Assembly: GCA_964429805.1 (NCBI GenBank)
Contig: CAYSDH010000017.1
Location: 1 to 51,572, forward strand
Direction of reading: 5' to 3'
Length of the DNA stretch: 51,572 bases
Source: CAYSDH01 sp964429805
GTDB taxonomy: Bacteria > Bacteroidota > Bacteroidia > Flavobacteriales_D > JABDKJ01
Below, piece by piece: positions 17,701 through 27,168 of the stretch. The position numbers were made by a program, and so were the translations under genes. How positions within the stretch are numbered: position 1 is the first letter of the stretch; each line of letters begins with the position of its first letter. The notes under the pieces were generated by a model. The model made no database searches and had not been told where the DNA came from. It saw nothing but the letters and a program-made list of their open reading frames with translations.

Positions 17701-20700
17701 TTGAGTTTGTAGTTAAGCGTTTGCATTTCTTCCAGACTTCCTATTAGCTCATTGGTGACATCTACTTTGAGCGAGCGGGAGGGAAGTTCTATCACCGCTT
17801 TTTCTGCATGGTCTATCACTTCAAACTTGACGCTGCAACTGCCGTGTCCTTTGTTTGCGTTGAGTATCTCGGTGAGCTTTTCTAAGGTCTCTTCGTCCAA
17901 GTTACTCAAGGCCATGTTGATTGTTATTGACTTCGCCATCTTGGAGCGTATGTCAGACAGGAGTTCGACACTTTGTATGTTAAACTCAAATTCACCCTCT
18001 CTGTACTTTCTTTCTCGCACACGTCCTTTGACAAAAAGGAAAGTGCCTTGCACCAAAAAGTGTCTGAATTTTAAGTAGTCCTCACCGAACAAGAAAAACT
18101 CTTGAGAGTCTTTGTAATCCTCCAGTTCTAGTATGCCAAATGGTTTCCCGTTTTTCGTCACTCGATGCTGAATGCCAGTGACTATGCATCCAAAGGCCAT
18201 CTNNNNNNNNNNTTATTAAACACACTCTTCAGGTCATTGAGAAAGCCTAAGTGACCTCTTGAGAAGTGGTCTAGTTCTATTCTGAAATCATCAAGCGGGT
18301 GTGCAGAGAGGTAAATCCCAATTACATCTTTCTCTCTTTTTAGCGCCTCCATGTTATCCCAAGCAGGCACATCAGGTGGCTCTGGCTTCTTTAACTCGAT
18401 AGACATGCTGTCTCCAAACAGTGTAGCCGGACCATTTTTTCCTTGCTGAAAAGCTTGACCAAACCTCACCAGTTGATCAAGGAAATTCGTCTCTCCAAGA
18501 TCAAATAGGTACTGACTTCGCAACAAACCAAAGTTGTCCCAGCCACCACCAACAATCATGCTTTCAAAGCACTTTTTGTTGGCCGACCTCAGGTCTACGC
18601 GCTGCACCAAGTCATGCGGGTTTTGGAATAGACCATTTTCTTTTCGCTCGTTTACTAAGCTCTCTACCGCATTTTCTCCAACACCTTTTATCGCACCAAG
18701 TCCAAATCGTATTTCTCCTTTTTCATTTACTCTAAAGCGATAGTAAGACTCGTTGACACAAGGGCCGAGCACAGGAATACCCATTCTGCGACACTCGTCC
18801 ATAAAGAAGGTGACCGTCTTGATGTTGTCCATGTTATTGCTGAGCACTGAGGCCATGTACTCAGCCGGATAGTTGGCTTTGAGATACGCAGTGTGAAATG
18901 CGATTAAGGCATAACAGGTGGAGTGAGATTTGTTAAAGGCATAAGAGGCAAAGGCCTCCCAGTCTTTCCAGATTTTTTTGACTACATCTTCAGGGTGGCC
19001 ATTTTTTGTACAGCCCTCAACAAAGAGTGGCCACATGGCATCAATCACTTCCTTTTTCTTCTTACCCATTCCCTTTCTAAGGGCATCAGCTTGACCTTTA
19101 CTGAAGCCTGCTAACTTTTGAGACAAGAGCATGACCTGCTCTTGATACACGGTAATACCATAAGTCTCTTTCAGGTATTCTTCCATGGCTGGCAGATCGT
19201 AGGCAATCTCCTTACGACCATGTTTTCGCTCAATAAACTCAGGGATATACGCAATAGGTCCTGGTCTATACAGGGCATTCATGGCTATCAAGTCACCAAA
19301 CGTATCAGGCACCAGATTTTTCATGTGCTTCTGCATACCGGCAGATTCGTACTGGAATATTCCATTGGTCTCGCCACGCTGGAAGAGCTCATAGGTCTTC
19401 TTATCGTCAAGCGGTATATCGTCTGGAATTATCTCTACACCATGACCATCTTTAATCAGTGCGACCGCATCGTTGATGAGCGTAAGTGTTTTCAGACCGA
19501 GGAAGTCCATCTTGAGCAAGCCGGCATTCTCGACCACGGCATTGTCAAACTGAGTGACCACCATGTCTGAGCCTTTTTGACTGCTGACTGGCACGTGGTC
19601 TGTAATGTCACTAGGCGTGATGATTACACCACAAGCATGGGTTCCCGTGTTTCTTAACGAACCTTCAAGCATGGCCGCTTGACGTATGGTCTCACCAATT
19701 GGGGTTTTCTCTTTGGCAAGTTTTCTAAACTCTTCTGCTTGGGCCCATCCGTCACCGACTTTGGCCTTGAGTTCTTTGTCTGGCAGATTGAGCAATTTGT
19801 GCAGCGATACGTCTGGTATCAATTTGGCTATGCGGTCAGCATCGCTCAGGGGTAGGTCAAGCACACGGGCCGTGTCTCTAATCGAAGACTTGGCCGCCAT
19901 GGTACCATAAGTAATGATTTGCGCCACTTGGTCTGCGCCATATTTCTCTACCACCCAGTCTATAATCTTATCTCGACCTCGGTCGTCAAAGTCAATATCT
20001 ATATCAGGTAGTGAGATACGTTCTGGATTCAAGAAACGCTCAAAAAGTAAGTCGTACTTGATGGGGTCTACATTGGTAATACCAATACAGTATGCCACCG
20101 CTGACCCTGCTGCAGATCCACGCCCAGGACCCACGCTAACGCCCATTTTTCTTGCCTCTGAGGTGAAATCTTGTACAATCAAGAAGTACCCAGGATAACC
20201 AGAGTTCGCTATGGTCTGCAACTCAAAGTCAAGACGCTCTTTGGTCGACTCTGGTATCTCGCCCCAGCGCTTGCGACCGCCCTCGTATGTAAGGTGCCTC
20301 AGGTAGTTGTTTTCACCTCGAGTCCCTGCATCAGTCTCGTCAAGAGGGTCTTTAAATTCTTCAGGAATATCAAATTTTGGAAGAAGTACGTCTTGCTTTA
20401 GCTCATAGCGCTCCACTTTGGCGATGATCTCTGCGATGCTGTTAAGCGCCCCGGGCAGGTCTTTAAACAGCTCATGCATTTCCGCTTCAGACTTGAAGTA
20501 GAACTCTTCGTTAGGAAAGCCAAACCGTGTCTCTCTGTTGCCTTTACCCAAATATACCTTGGGGTCTAAAACCTTCTTGGCATCCTTTACGCAGAGCAAT
20601 ACGTCATGCGAGTTGGCATCCGTTTTCTTTAAGTAATGCGCGTTGTTTGTGGCTACGAGCTTTATGTCATGCTTCTTAGACCATTCTACTAAATGCTTGT

Positions 20701-22030
20701 TCACGTAGGCCTGCTCCTCCAGTCCGTGGCGACAGATCTCCAAGTAAAAGTCTTCACCAAACTCTTCTTTCCAAGCCAGTACTTTTTCTTCTGCTTGACC
20801 TTCTCCGAGTGTCATCAAGGTCTGAGCGATTTCTCCAAAAATTCCGCCTGACAAGACGATCAGATCATCTTTATACTCACTGACTAACTTCTTGTCAATT
20901 CTTGGTATGTAATAGAATCCTTCGGTGTGTGCCTTGGAGCTAAGCTTACACAGGTTCTTGTACCCGTTTTTGTTTTTGGCTAGAAACACTACGCCAAATC
21001 CATTGTTCTTAAACTCCTTGTTGTGCATGTCTTTGCACACATTGAGTTCACAACCAACAATAGGGGTTATGTCGTTTTTTAAGGCAGCAGTAACAAAGTT
21101 AAATGCCCCAAACATGTTGCCGCGATCGGTCATGGCCACGGCTGGCATTCCCATTTCGACTGCTTTGCTGACCAAGTTGTTGGTCCGTATAGTAGACTGA
21201 AGCACCGAGTACTGAGTAGTGTTATGCAGATGCACAAAAGGGCCTTCCACAGTCTCGTTGGTAGCATTCTCTTGCGCAACAGGTGCAGCCGTTTCAGGCG
21301 CAGCATCAATAGTCGCTGGTTCAGATGTGGAGTCTGTTTCTTCTATCGGAGAATAAGGCTCAATGTTTAGACCAATAAGTTCAATCATCTGCGGATTTGC
21401 AGACTTAAACATATCAGTGTATCCTGCCGCTTGGTCTAGGCGTTGCTCGGTGATGACACCTAGTCGTATAAGCTCTAAAAATGCTCTGGTGGTTGCTTCA
21501 ACATCTGCAGAGGCATTGTGCGCTTCGTCAAATGCTTTGCCAAACAGTTTGGTGTACAGCTCGGTCAGCGTAGGCCACTTCCATTGGCCACCGCGACCAC
21601 CTGGTATTTGACAGTAATTGGTTGACTCTAGTTTAGTGTCAATGCTTTTTAAATCATGGAGCGGAGTGGGACACTCGTTTCTGACATACTCTGAGCCCAT
21701 CACGCCCAAGTCAAACTCGACATTGTGCCCAACTACAAATTGACACTTGCCGAGACTTTGATTGAATTCTGAAAGAACAAAATCTAAATCTACTCCTTGC
21801 TTAGTGGCGCGCTCGGTAGAGATGCCATGTATCTGCTCAGACTGATACGGGATGGTAAAACCAACGGGCTTTACAATGAAGTTTTTCACCTCAACTAGCT
21901 CGCCTTTCTCATCATGAATTTGCCAAGCAATTTGCACCAGTCTGGCACTGTTCCATGCTTCGAGATCTGTGTGTGGAGCTCCATATCGGGAGGGAAATCC
22001 AGTAGTCTCAGTATCAAAAATTAAGTACAT
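17697..22030 (-). CDS. dnaE: DNA polymerase III subunit alpha with N-terminal DnaQ-like exonuclease, interrupted by an assembly gap
   Basis: An N-terminal DEDDh exonuclease of about 190 residues (DTETTGF, HNVEFDLGVMG, HNASADVEATTRA) is followed by a Pro/Thr-rich linker and a PHP domain (FVHLHNTTQYSVL). The catalytic polymerase palm carries PDIDIDFDD after the GPGRGSAAGSA block, and thumb/finger and HhH regions follow. The C-terminal OB-fold (AFGCIVTGIQHRVTKNGKPFGILELEDY) lies beyond the 10-N gap at 18203-18212. The two sides join in frame if the missing length is 2 modulo 3. The predicted product is about 1440 residues, the expected size of the flavobacterial fusion. The PHP metal ligands are partly replaced (HNTT for HNHT, TDRGNMFG for TDHxNMxG), so proofreading must come from the exonuclease domain. 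Confidence 0.95.
18203..18212. other. Assembly gap (10 N) inside dnaE
   Basis: The run separates the polymerase body from the OB-fold module. Left alone it would split dnaE into two artificial genes (stop at 18182 and start at 18200). Confidence 0.95.
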
Positions 22031-22036
22031 GATGTG

Positions 22037-22044
22037 TGAAAGTA
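22037..22044 (-). promoter_or_regulatory. Probable -7 box of dnaE
   Basis: The minus strand reads TACTTTCA, ending 6 bases before the dnaE ATG at 22030. The same octamer occurs 5 bases before the start of the exonuclease/GIY-YIG gene at 43119. It differs from TAnnTTTG at the last two positions. Confidence 0.4.
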
Positions 22045-22261
22045 TTGTGTCTCAGTCTACTATGGGAATGACCGCTTCGGTCTTTCCTTCTAGTAAAAGT
22101 ATCTTTTCCCTTAAGTCATGAAAGCCCTTCGTGCATCGAGTTGTCAACGGTTTGAAAGAAATCTTGATTCTTAAAGAATCCAATTTTAACAGGATTGCTC
22201 GGCAAAGTGAGAGCATACTTTCTCTACCTTGGCAAGACGTTTCACAAACAAAAAAAGGAAA

Positions 22262-24259
22262 ATGAAGAAACTTATACTCTCAGCGCTGACGGTCTGTATG
22301 ACATTCATCGCTTTTTCACAGTCAAAGCAATATGTTCTTTTCGAACACTTTACTCAAGCCAGTTGTCCTCCTTGTGCGACTCAAAACCCAATTTTTGAAG
22401 GGGTAGTGGGTGAGAACGAAGGAAAATATCACCACATAGCATACCACACATCATGGCCAGGTTTTGATCCGATGCACGACCTTAATCCTGCTGATGTGCA
22501 GCAGCGTGTCAATTACTACAATGTGTCAGGTGTGCCTGATATGAATATGTTAGGCTCTACATGGAATGGTGGACCTGCAGGAGTAACAAGCGATCAGATA
22601 GATGCTGCCGCCTCAAACTCTGCACCTATCAGAATAAAGGTCACAGATGAATTAGTTATGGACAGTACGCATCAGGTTACTGTTGAGATAATTGAAACAG
22701 GTGATTTGACGGGAACCGATTTACGTTTGCGCGTATCAGTGCAAGAAGCACTTATAGATTACGGCACGGCTCCAGGAACTAACGGAGAAGTGATTTTCCC
22801 GAATGTGTTTAGAAAAATGTTGCCAGACACGGATGGTGAGTTGGTTACACCTACAGGAGCGGGGACATCTCAAACGTTCACCTTCACTTATGTAGAGTTG
22901 CCAGAGTATAACATGGATGAAATCTATGTAGTAGCATTCTTGCAAGATGACGCTACTGATGTAGTCGTTAATTCTGGAGCAACCACTGATCCAACTTGGG
23001 AGACTGTGAACACATCTGCATCTACTTTTCAAGGTGGTGCAGGGCCTCATGGCTTTTATTCTGATTTGATCACAGAAGGTGTAGATGAAGAGGTAAACAT
23101 TACGCTCACTACTGATGCACCTGCTGATTGGCTTGGAACTATTTCTGTTGATGGAGTTGATTTTACGGATGTAGATATTACCGTAGATGTGCCAGCTGGA
23201 GGCTTGGAGTATGGTGTAGAAATCGCTCCTGGCACTACGGCAGGTATTGGTAACTATACGCTTACAGTTACTTCACTCACTTATCCAGATGACCCAGCTG
23301 CGAGTGTAACGTACACTGTAATCTCAGGTATCACAGACCTTGTAGTCGATCACGGAGGCGTAGCCACACAGTGGAACGTAGATTACCAAAGTGGACTGGC
23401 TGATGCAGGCAACGAGACCTTCGCTACTTTGTCTATCAACAAGTTTTTAGAAGGAATGGAAAATGGTCAACTCGATGAAGTGATCAATGTATATGACAAT
23501 GTATCATGGACATTCCCGGGCTTCATTGAAGCTGAAACAAATGTGCTAGCCACATTCTTAGATAATGGAGGAAACCTCTTTGTGAATGGTCAAGATTTAG
23601 GATGGGATACTTGGGAAAATGAAGGAACGGCTGTTACGCAGGCATTCTACACAGATTACCTGAGTGTGACTTTTGACAATGATGGAAGTGGAGCTAACAG
23701 CTTGTACACGCCAGCAGGAGAGGTGCTATATGGAGATTTGGATAACTCAGCGGTCATAGATGTCTATGGAGGAAACATTTATCCAGATGTATTTACGCCA
23801 ATAGATCCAGCAGTAGCAATCCTAAATTATAACAATAACGATGACCTAGTAGGGGCAACACGTGTGCATGAGAATGGACACAAAATTGTCTATGTCGGTG
23901 TTGATATGGGAATGATTGCAGATGAAGATGTCAGACATGCGATTATTGAGATTTCTCATGACTGGTTTTACGGTGTCATTTCTTCATTAGAGTTTGACAT
24001 GCTTATTAGCGAAGCGCTTGGGCAGAGTTATCCTAACCCAGCGGTGACAACGACAGTGATACCGCTTAGCGACCTATCTGTAGCAGCAGACATTACTGTG
24101 GTTGACATTGACGGGCACACCGTGCATCAAGGACGTGTGGCAGCTGGTCAGGTCAATTATGAGCTGAATGTCGAGCAATTAAGTGCCGGTTCGTATCTCT
24201 ACTACCTCACCACAGAAGAGGGTAGAAGCGAGAGCATGAAACTTCAAGTGTCTAAATAA
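22262..24259 (+). CDS. Omp28-like thioredoxin-fold protein with T9SS sorting domain
   Basis: The protein has about 665 residues. A signal peptide (KKLILSALTVCMTFIAFSQ) is followed by a thioredoxin-like Omp28 segment with a CPPC motif (VLFEHFTQASCPPCATQNP, HHIAYHTSWPGFDPMHDLN, GVPDMNMLGS). Middle Ig-like beta domains follow (VNITLTTDAPADWLGTISVDGV), then a region similar to surface proteins with a hydrolase-like fold (IDLVVDHGGV-type, FLDNGGNLFVNGQDLGWDTW), and a C-terminal sorting domain (GQSYPNPAVTTTVIPLSDLSV). It should be exported by the type IX system. The CPPC pair suggests disulfide or copper chemistry, but the function is unproven. The ATG at 22262 follows a GGAAA-rich stretch and starts the signal peptide; the TTG at 22229 would add a basic leader that is probably untranslated. 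Confidence 0.85.
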   Translation: MKKLILSALTVCMTFIAFSQSKQYVLFEHFTQASCPPCATQNPIFEGVVGENEGKYHHIAYHTSWPGFDPMHDLNPADVQQRVNYYNVSGVPDMNMLGSTWNGGPAGVTSDQIDAAASNSAPIRIKVTDELVMDSTHQVTVEIIETGDLTGTDLRLRVSVQEALIDYGTAPGTNGEVIFPNVFRKMLPDTDGELVTPTGAGTSQTFTFTYVELPEYNMDEIYVVAFLQDDATDVVVNSGATTDPTWETVNTSASTFQGGAGPHGFYSDLITEGVDEEVNITLTTDAPADWLGTISVDGVDFTDVDITVDVPAGGLEYGVEIAPGTTAGIGNYTLTVTSLTYPDDPAASVTYTVISGITDLVVDHGGVATQWNVDYQSGLADAGNETFATLSINKFLEGMENGQLDEVINVYDNVSWTFPGFIEAETNVLATFLDNGGNLFVNGQDLGWDTWENEGTAVTQAFYTDYLSVTFDNDGSGANSLYTPAGEVLYGDLDNSAVIDVYGGNIYPDVFTPIDPAVAILNYNNNDDLVGATRVHENGHKIVYVGVDMGMIADEDVRHAIIEISHDWFYGVISSLEFDMLISEALGQSYPNPAVTTTVIPLSDLSVAADITVVDIDGHTVHQGRVAAGQVNYELNVEQLSAGSYLYYLTTEEGRSESMKLQVSK

Positions 24260-24281
24260 GACTCGAAACAGTTAAGATTTT

Positions 24282-24309
24282 AAAAGGCGTTCCACTCGGA
24301 ACGCCTTTT
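24282..24309 (+). terminator. Rho-independent terminator after the Omp28/T9SS gene
   Basis: A 12-bp perfect stem (24282-24293 with 24298-24309) encloses the loop ACTC and is followed by a T run. Confidence 0.9.
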
Positions 24310-24433
24310 TTCGTCTACTTCGGTCAAATACATTTCATTAAAAATTGATAGTGTTTTTCGATAATATGCCCGATATTCGCGCCCTCAAAAAACAATTAGT
24401 GACCGGGTTTAGGACCCTTATTAAATATTAATT

Positions 24434-25270
24434 ATGGCAACAAAGATTAGATTAGCAAGACACGGAAAGAAGCGTTACGCATACTACCACATCGTAGTAG
24501 CTGATGCAAGAGCAAAGCGAGATGGTAAGAACATTGAGCGAATTGGTGATTATAACCCAAACACCAATCCAGCCACCATAAACCTCGACTTTGAGCGTGC
24601 ACTGCACTGGGTTCAAGAAGGTGCTCAGCCGACTGATACGGCAAGAGCGATTTTATCATACAAAGGTGTGATGTACAAGAATCACCTTCTAAAAGGAATT
24701 AAGAAAGGCGCGATTACTGAAGAAGAAGTCGAGTCAAAGTTTAACGCGTGGATCGCTGACCAGGACTCTAGAGTTCAAGCCAAGCGTGATGATCTTAAGA
24801 AGAAAGCGGATAGCGCCAATGCTGAGCGTACTGCTGCAGAATCGAAGATTAAGGAAGCACGTGCTGCTGAAATACTTGCAAAGCAAACACCACTTGCCCC
24901 TGAAGGAGCAGAAGGTGCTGTAGCCGCTGGTGCAGCTGTAGTGGCTGGAGCCGTTGTAGCAGATGCCGTTGCTGATGTAGTTGATGGAGATGCTAGCGCA
25001 GCTGAGGCAGTGGAAGCAGCTACTGAAAAGGTAGAAGAAGCAGTTGAGGCTGCAGCTGAAGCAGCTGGAGTAGAAGTAAATGCTGAAGAAGTAGCCAAAG
25101 AGGCTGTGGCTGAAGCAGCTGAAGATCTTGCTGACGATGCCAAAGAAGTAGCCGAGGCTGCTGATGAGAAGGCGACAGAAGCAGTTGCTGAAGCAGCAGA
25201 AGAAGTTTCTGAAGCTGCTGAAGAAGTAGCCGATGCTGCTGAAGAAGCTAAAGGAGAAGAGGAAGAATAA
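24434..25270 (+). CDS. rpsP: 30S ribosomal protein S16 with long acidic Ala/Glu-rich C-terminal tail
   Basis: The first 80 residues are a canonical S16 (KIRLARHGKKRYAYYHIVVADARAKRDG, IERIGDYNP, DFERALHWVQEGAQPTDTARAILSYKGV). S16 binds 16S rRNA and is required for 30S assembly. Bacteroidota S16 proteins commonly have extra C-terminal residues, but here the product reaches 278. A helical K/A/E-rich part (about 85-150) leads into a repetitive acidic tail of Ala, Glu, Val and Asp (motifs such as AAEEVSEAAEEVADAAEEA). The tail is low in hydrophobic core residues and may be disordered or coiled-coil. rpsP is usually followed by rimM; here two envelope genes separate them. A GGGTtTAGGACCC hairpin at about 24405-24417 precedes the start. 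Confidence 0.95.
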   Translation: MATKIRLARHGKKRYAYYHIVVADARAKRDGKNIERIGDYNPNTNPATINLDFERALHWVQEGAQPTDTARAILSYKGVMYKNHLLKGIKKGAITEEEVESKFNAWIADQDSRVQAKRDDLKKKADSANAERTAAESKIKEARAAEILAKQTPLAPEGAEGAVAAGAAVVAGAVVADAVADVVDGDASAAEAVEAATEKVEEAVEAAAEAAGVEVNAEEVAKEAVAEAAEDLADDAKEVAEAADEKATEAVAEAAEEVSEAAEEVADAAEEAKGEEEE

Positions 25271-25295
25271 GCCTCTTTCCATACAGACACATTTC

Positions 25296-25333
25296 AAACC
25301 CCATTTCTGCATCTGCGGAAATGGGGTTTTTGT
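25296..25333 (+). terminator. Rho-independent terminator after rpsP
   Basis: A 12-bp stem (25296-25307 with 25318-25329) is followed by T-rich sequence. It isolates rpsP from the downstream lipoprotein gene. Confidence 0.88.
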
Positions 25334-25391
25334 TTTCAATCAGTAAATGAGTGCCTGTCTAAGCCTTGATAGACTGGGAATCCTCCAAATG

Positions 25392-25399
25392 TACATTTG
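25392..25399 (+). promoter_or_regulatory. -7 promoter box upstream of the lipoprotein/DUF5723 pair
   Basis: TACATTTG is a perfect match to TAnnTTTG. A second weaker octamer, TACTTTCA, lies at 25449-25456 inside a small palindrome, so the operon may have two promoters. Confidence 0.5.
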
Positions 25400-25477
25400 T
25401 GGAAACCCCTGAATACCAATTGCGTATAATCTCAGTGTAAACAAACCGTACTTTCATACGGTCATATAGAGCTAAAC

Positions 25478-27160
25478 ATGAGAACGAACTACATTCTTAT
25501 TCTATTATCGCTGCTGATTCTTGGGTCATGCGTCAAGGAAGAATTTCTCGTAGATGAGAATATCATCCTTGATGATGCAAATCCGACCTTTGCTATTCCT
25601 ATTGGCTTCGCAGACTTGACACTCGCAGACCTTGAAAAGGAGCTGGACTCAGAAGACATTATAACAAATGAACCAGGTGCCATCATGGCCGTGGTGTATG
25701 AGCAGGAAGTGATTGAGTTCACTTTAGAGGATCTTTTAGACTTGCCAGATCAACAGGTCAATGACAATTTTGAAGCTGATGCGCTCACAGCGGCATTGTT
25801 TAACACAGGTCAGCCGGGTACACAGCTGCCATTTAACATGAATTTTGATCTGCCATTTACCTTTGAAAATGGAGAGCAGCTAGATTCTATAAGGCTTCAG
25901 CAAGCAGAGCTTTTCATTAATGTGAGTTCTTCGTTTAGACATGATATAGAGGTTCAATTTAGCATTCCAGAACTCACTTTAGACGGTGTCCCGTTTACGG
26001 CTTCTACTAATCTGGACTATACCGGTTCACTACCCGTAAACCTTATGACCGCTTTTGATGTGTCAGACCATCTGATGGACTTTACATCTTCTTCTGGAAA
26101 CGCGCTTACTATTGAAGCCAATTTTATAGTGACGCACAGCGGAGAGTTTACCTCTCCTGGAGACATGCTTGACTTTGAGCTCATCCTCTCAAGTAACAGT
26201 ATTAAGTATGCCTATGGATACCTCGGACAATACACGGGCTTATCCGAAAGCAATTCTCAAGAGGTTGACTTGTTTCAAGACATTGAGAATGGACAGTTTT
26301 ATTTTGCAGACCCAGCACTAGAGCTCACTTTCTATAACTCGAGTGGTATTCCAATGGAGTTTGCCGTAACGAGTATCTACGACCCGCAGAGTTCGGGTGG
26401 AGTGACTATAACAGGCGGAGGACTTGATGCCATTCCAACCATTGAGGCGGCAAGTCAACCCGGTGAGGTGGCCCAAACGTTTCATCGTATCGATAATGAG
26501 AACATGGATCCAGATTTGTCTGATCTACTGAGTGATGGTCCATTTGAGTTGACTTACACGGCCGAGGCAACCACCAATCCTGATGGCTTTATGCAAAACT
26601 GGGTGCTTGACACCAGCACCGTAACCATGGAGGCTAGAGTTATTTTACCACTGCATGGCTATGCCAATAATTACGTGTTTGCTGATACCATTCCGTCTGA
26701 CTTGAGCGAAGATTTAGATCTCTCCATTGACTCAGCGGGGACTTTAAGCACTGATGATATTGAGCAAGTGACATTCCGCATCATTGCAGATAATGGCTTG
26801 CCTATTGACGCGCGAGTGCAAGTCTACTTCTTAGATGGTAACATGATGAAAATCGACTCACTGTTTGATGTTGCTGAATTACAGCACGTCATTCAGGCAG
26901 GTTATGTAAATCACACGCTCGAGGAGTCTGACCCGCAACACGGCAAAGTATTGTCGCCAACGCGGGCTATTACCGATATCGTGGTTGATGCAGACAGACT
27001 GCAAAACCTCATGGACAATAACGTCATGAACATTGTCATCAGAGCGATGGGCAATACGAGTGGCTCTCAAAACGAATCGGTGATTAAGTTCTTTCCGGAG
27101 TATACGCTGGATATACAATTGTCTGCCAAGATTGAAACTAATATTGATCTCTCAGAGTAA
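25478..27160 (+). CDS. Surface lipoprotein of unknown function
   Basis: The 560-residue product has a lipoprotein signal (LILLSLLILGSC, lipobox Cys18). The mature part is beta-rich and acidic, with no recognisable enzyme motif; segments such as FDLPFTFENGEQLDSIRLQQAELFINV and LTIEANFIVTHSGEF suggest repeated Ig-like or jelly-roll domains. It lies 8 bases upstream of a DUF5723 outer-membrane protein, so the two are almost certainly cotranscribed and may work together at the cell surface. The pair separates rpsP from rimM. Confidence 0.7.
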   Translation: MRTNYILILLSLLILGSCVKEEFLVDENIILDDANPTFAIPIGFADLTLADLEKELDSEDIITNEPGAIMAVVYEQEVIEFTLEDLLDLPDQQVNDNFEADALTAALFNTGQPGTQLPFNMNFDLPFTFENGEQLDSIRLQQAELFINVSSSFRHDIEVQFSIPELTLDGVPFTASTNLDYTGSLPVNLMTAFDVSDHLMDFTSSSGNALTIEANFIVTHSGEFTSPGDMLDFELILSSNSIKYAYGYLGQYTGLSESNSQEVDLFQDIENGQFYFADPALELTFYNSSGIPMEFAVTSIYDPQSSGGVTITGGGLDAIPTIEAASQPGEVAQTFHRIDNENMDPDLSDLLSDGPFELTYTAEATTNPDGFMQNWVLDTSTVTMEARVILPLHGYANNYVFADTIPSDLSEDLDLSIDSAGTLSTDDIEQVTFRIIADNGLPIDARVQVYFLDGNMMKIDSLFDVAELQHVIQAGYVNHTLEESDPQHGKVLSPTRAITDIVVDADRLQNLMDNNVMNIVIRAMGNTSGSQNESVIKFFPEYTLDIQLSAKIETNIDLSE

Positions 27161-27168
27161 ACGTCCTT

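Noticed and set aside
19118..19570. A 150-codon open frame on the plus strand within dnaE
   Set aside because: It lies entirely opposite conserved DnaE polymerase codons and its product shows no recognisable domain.
22081..22110. GACCG-CTT-CGGTC hairpin followed by TTTCCTTC as a terminator
   Set aside because: No plus-strand gene lies upstream to be terminated, so it is likely incidental in the dnaE/Omp28 divergent region.
24734..25339. Long open frames on the minus strand opposite rpsP
   Set aside because: They mirror the repetitive GCT/GAA-rich codons of the S16 tail and have Ser/Cys/Phe-rich or Ala/Ser-rich products with no domain.
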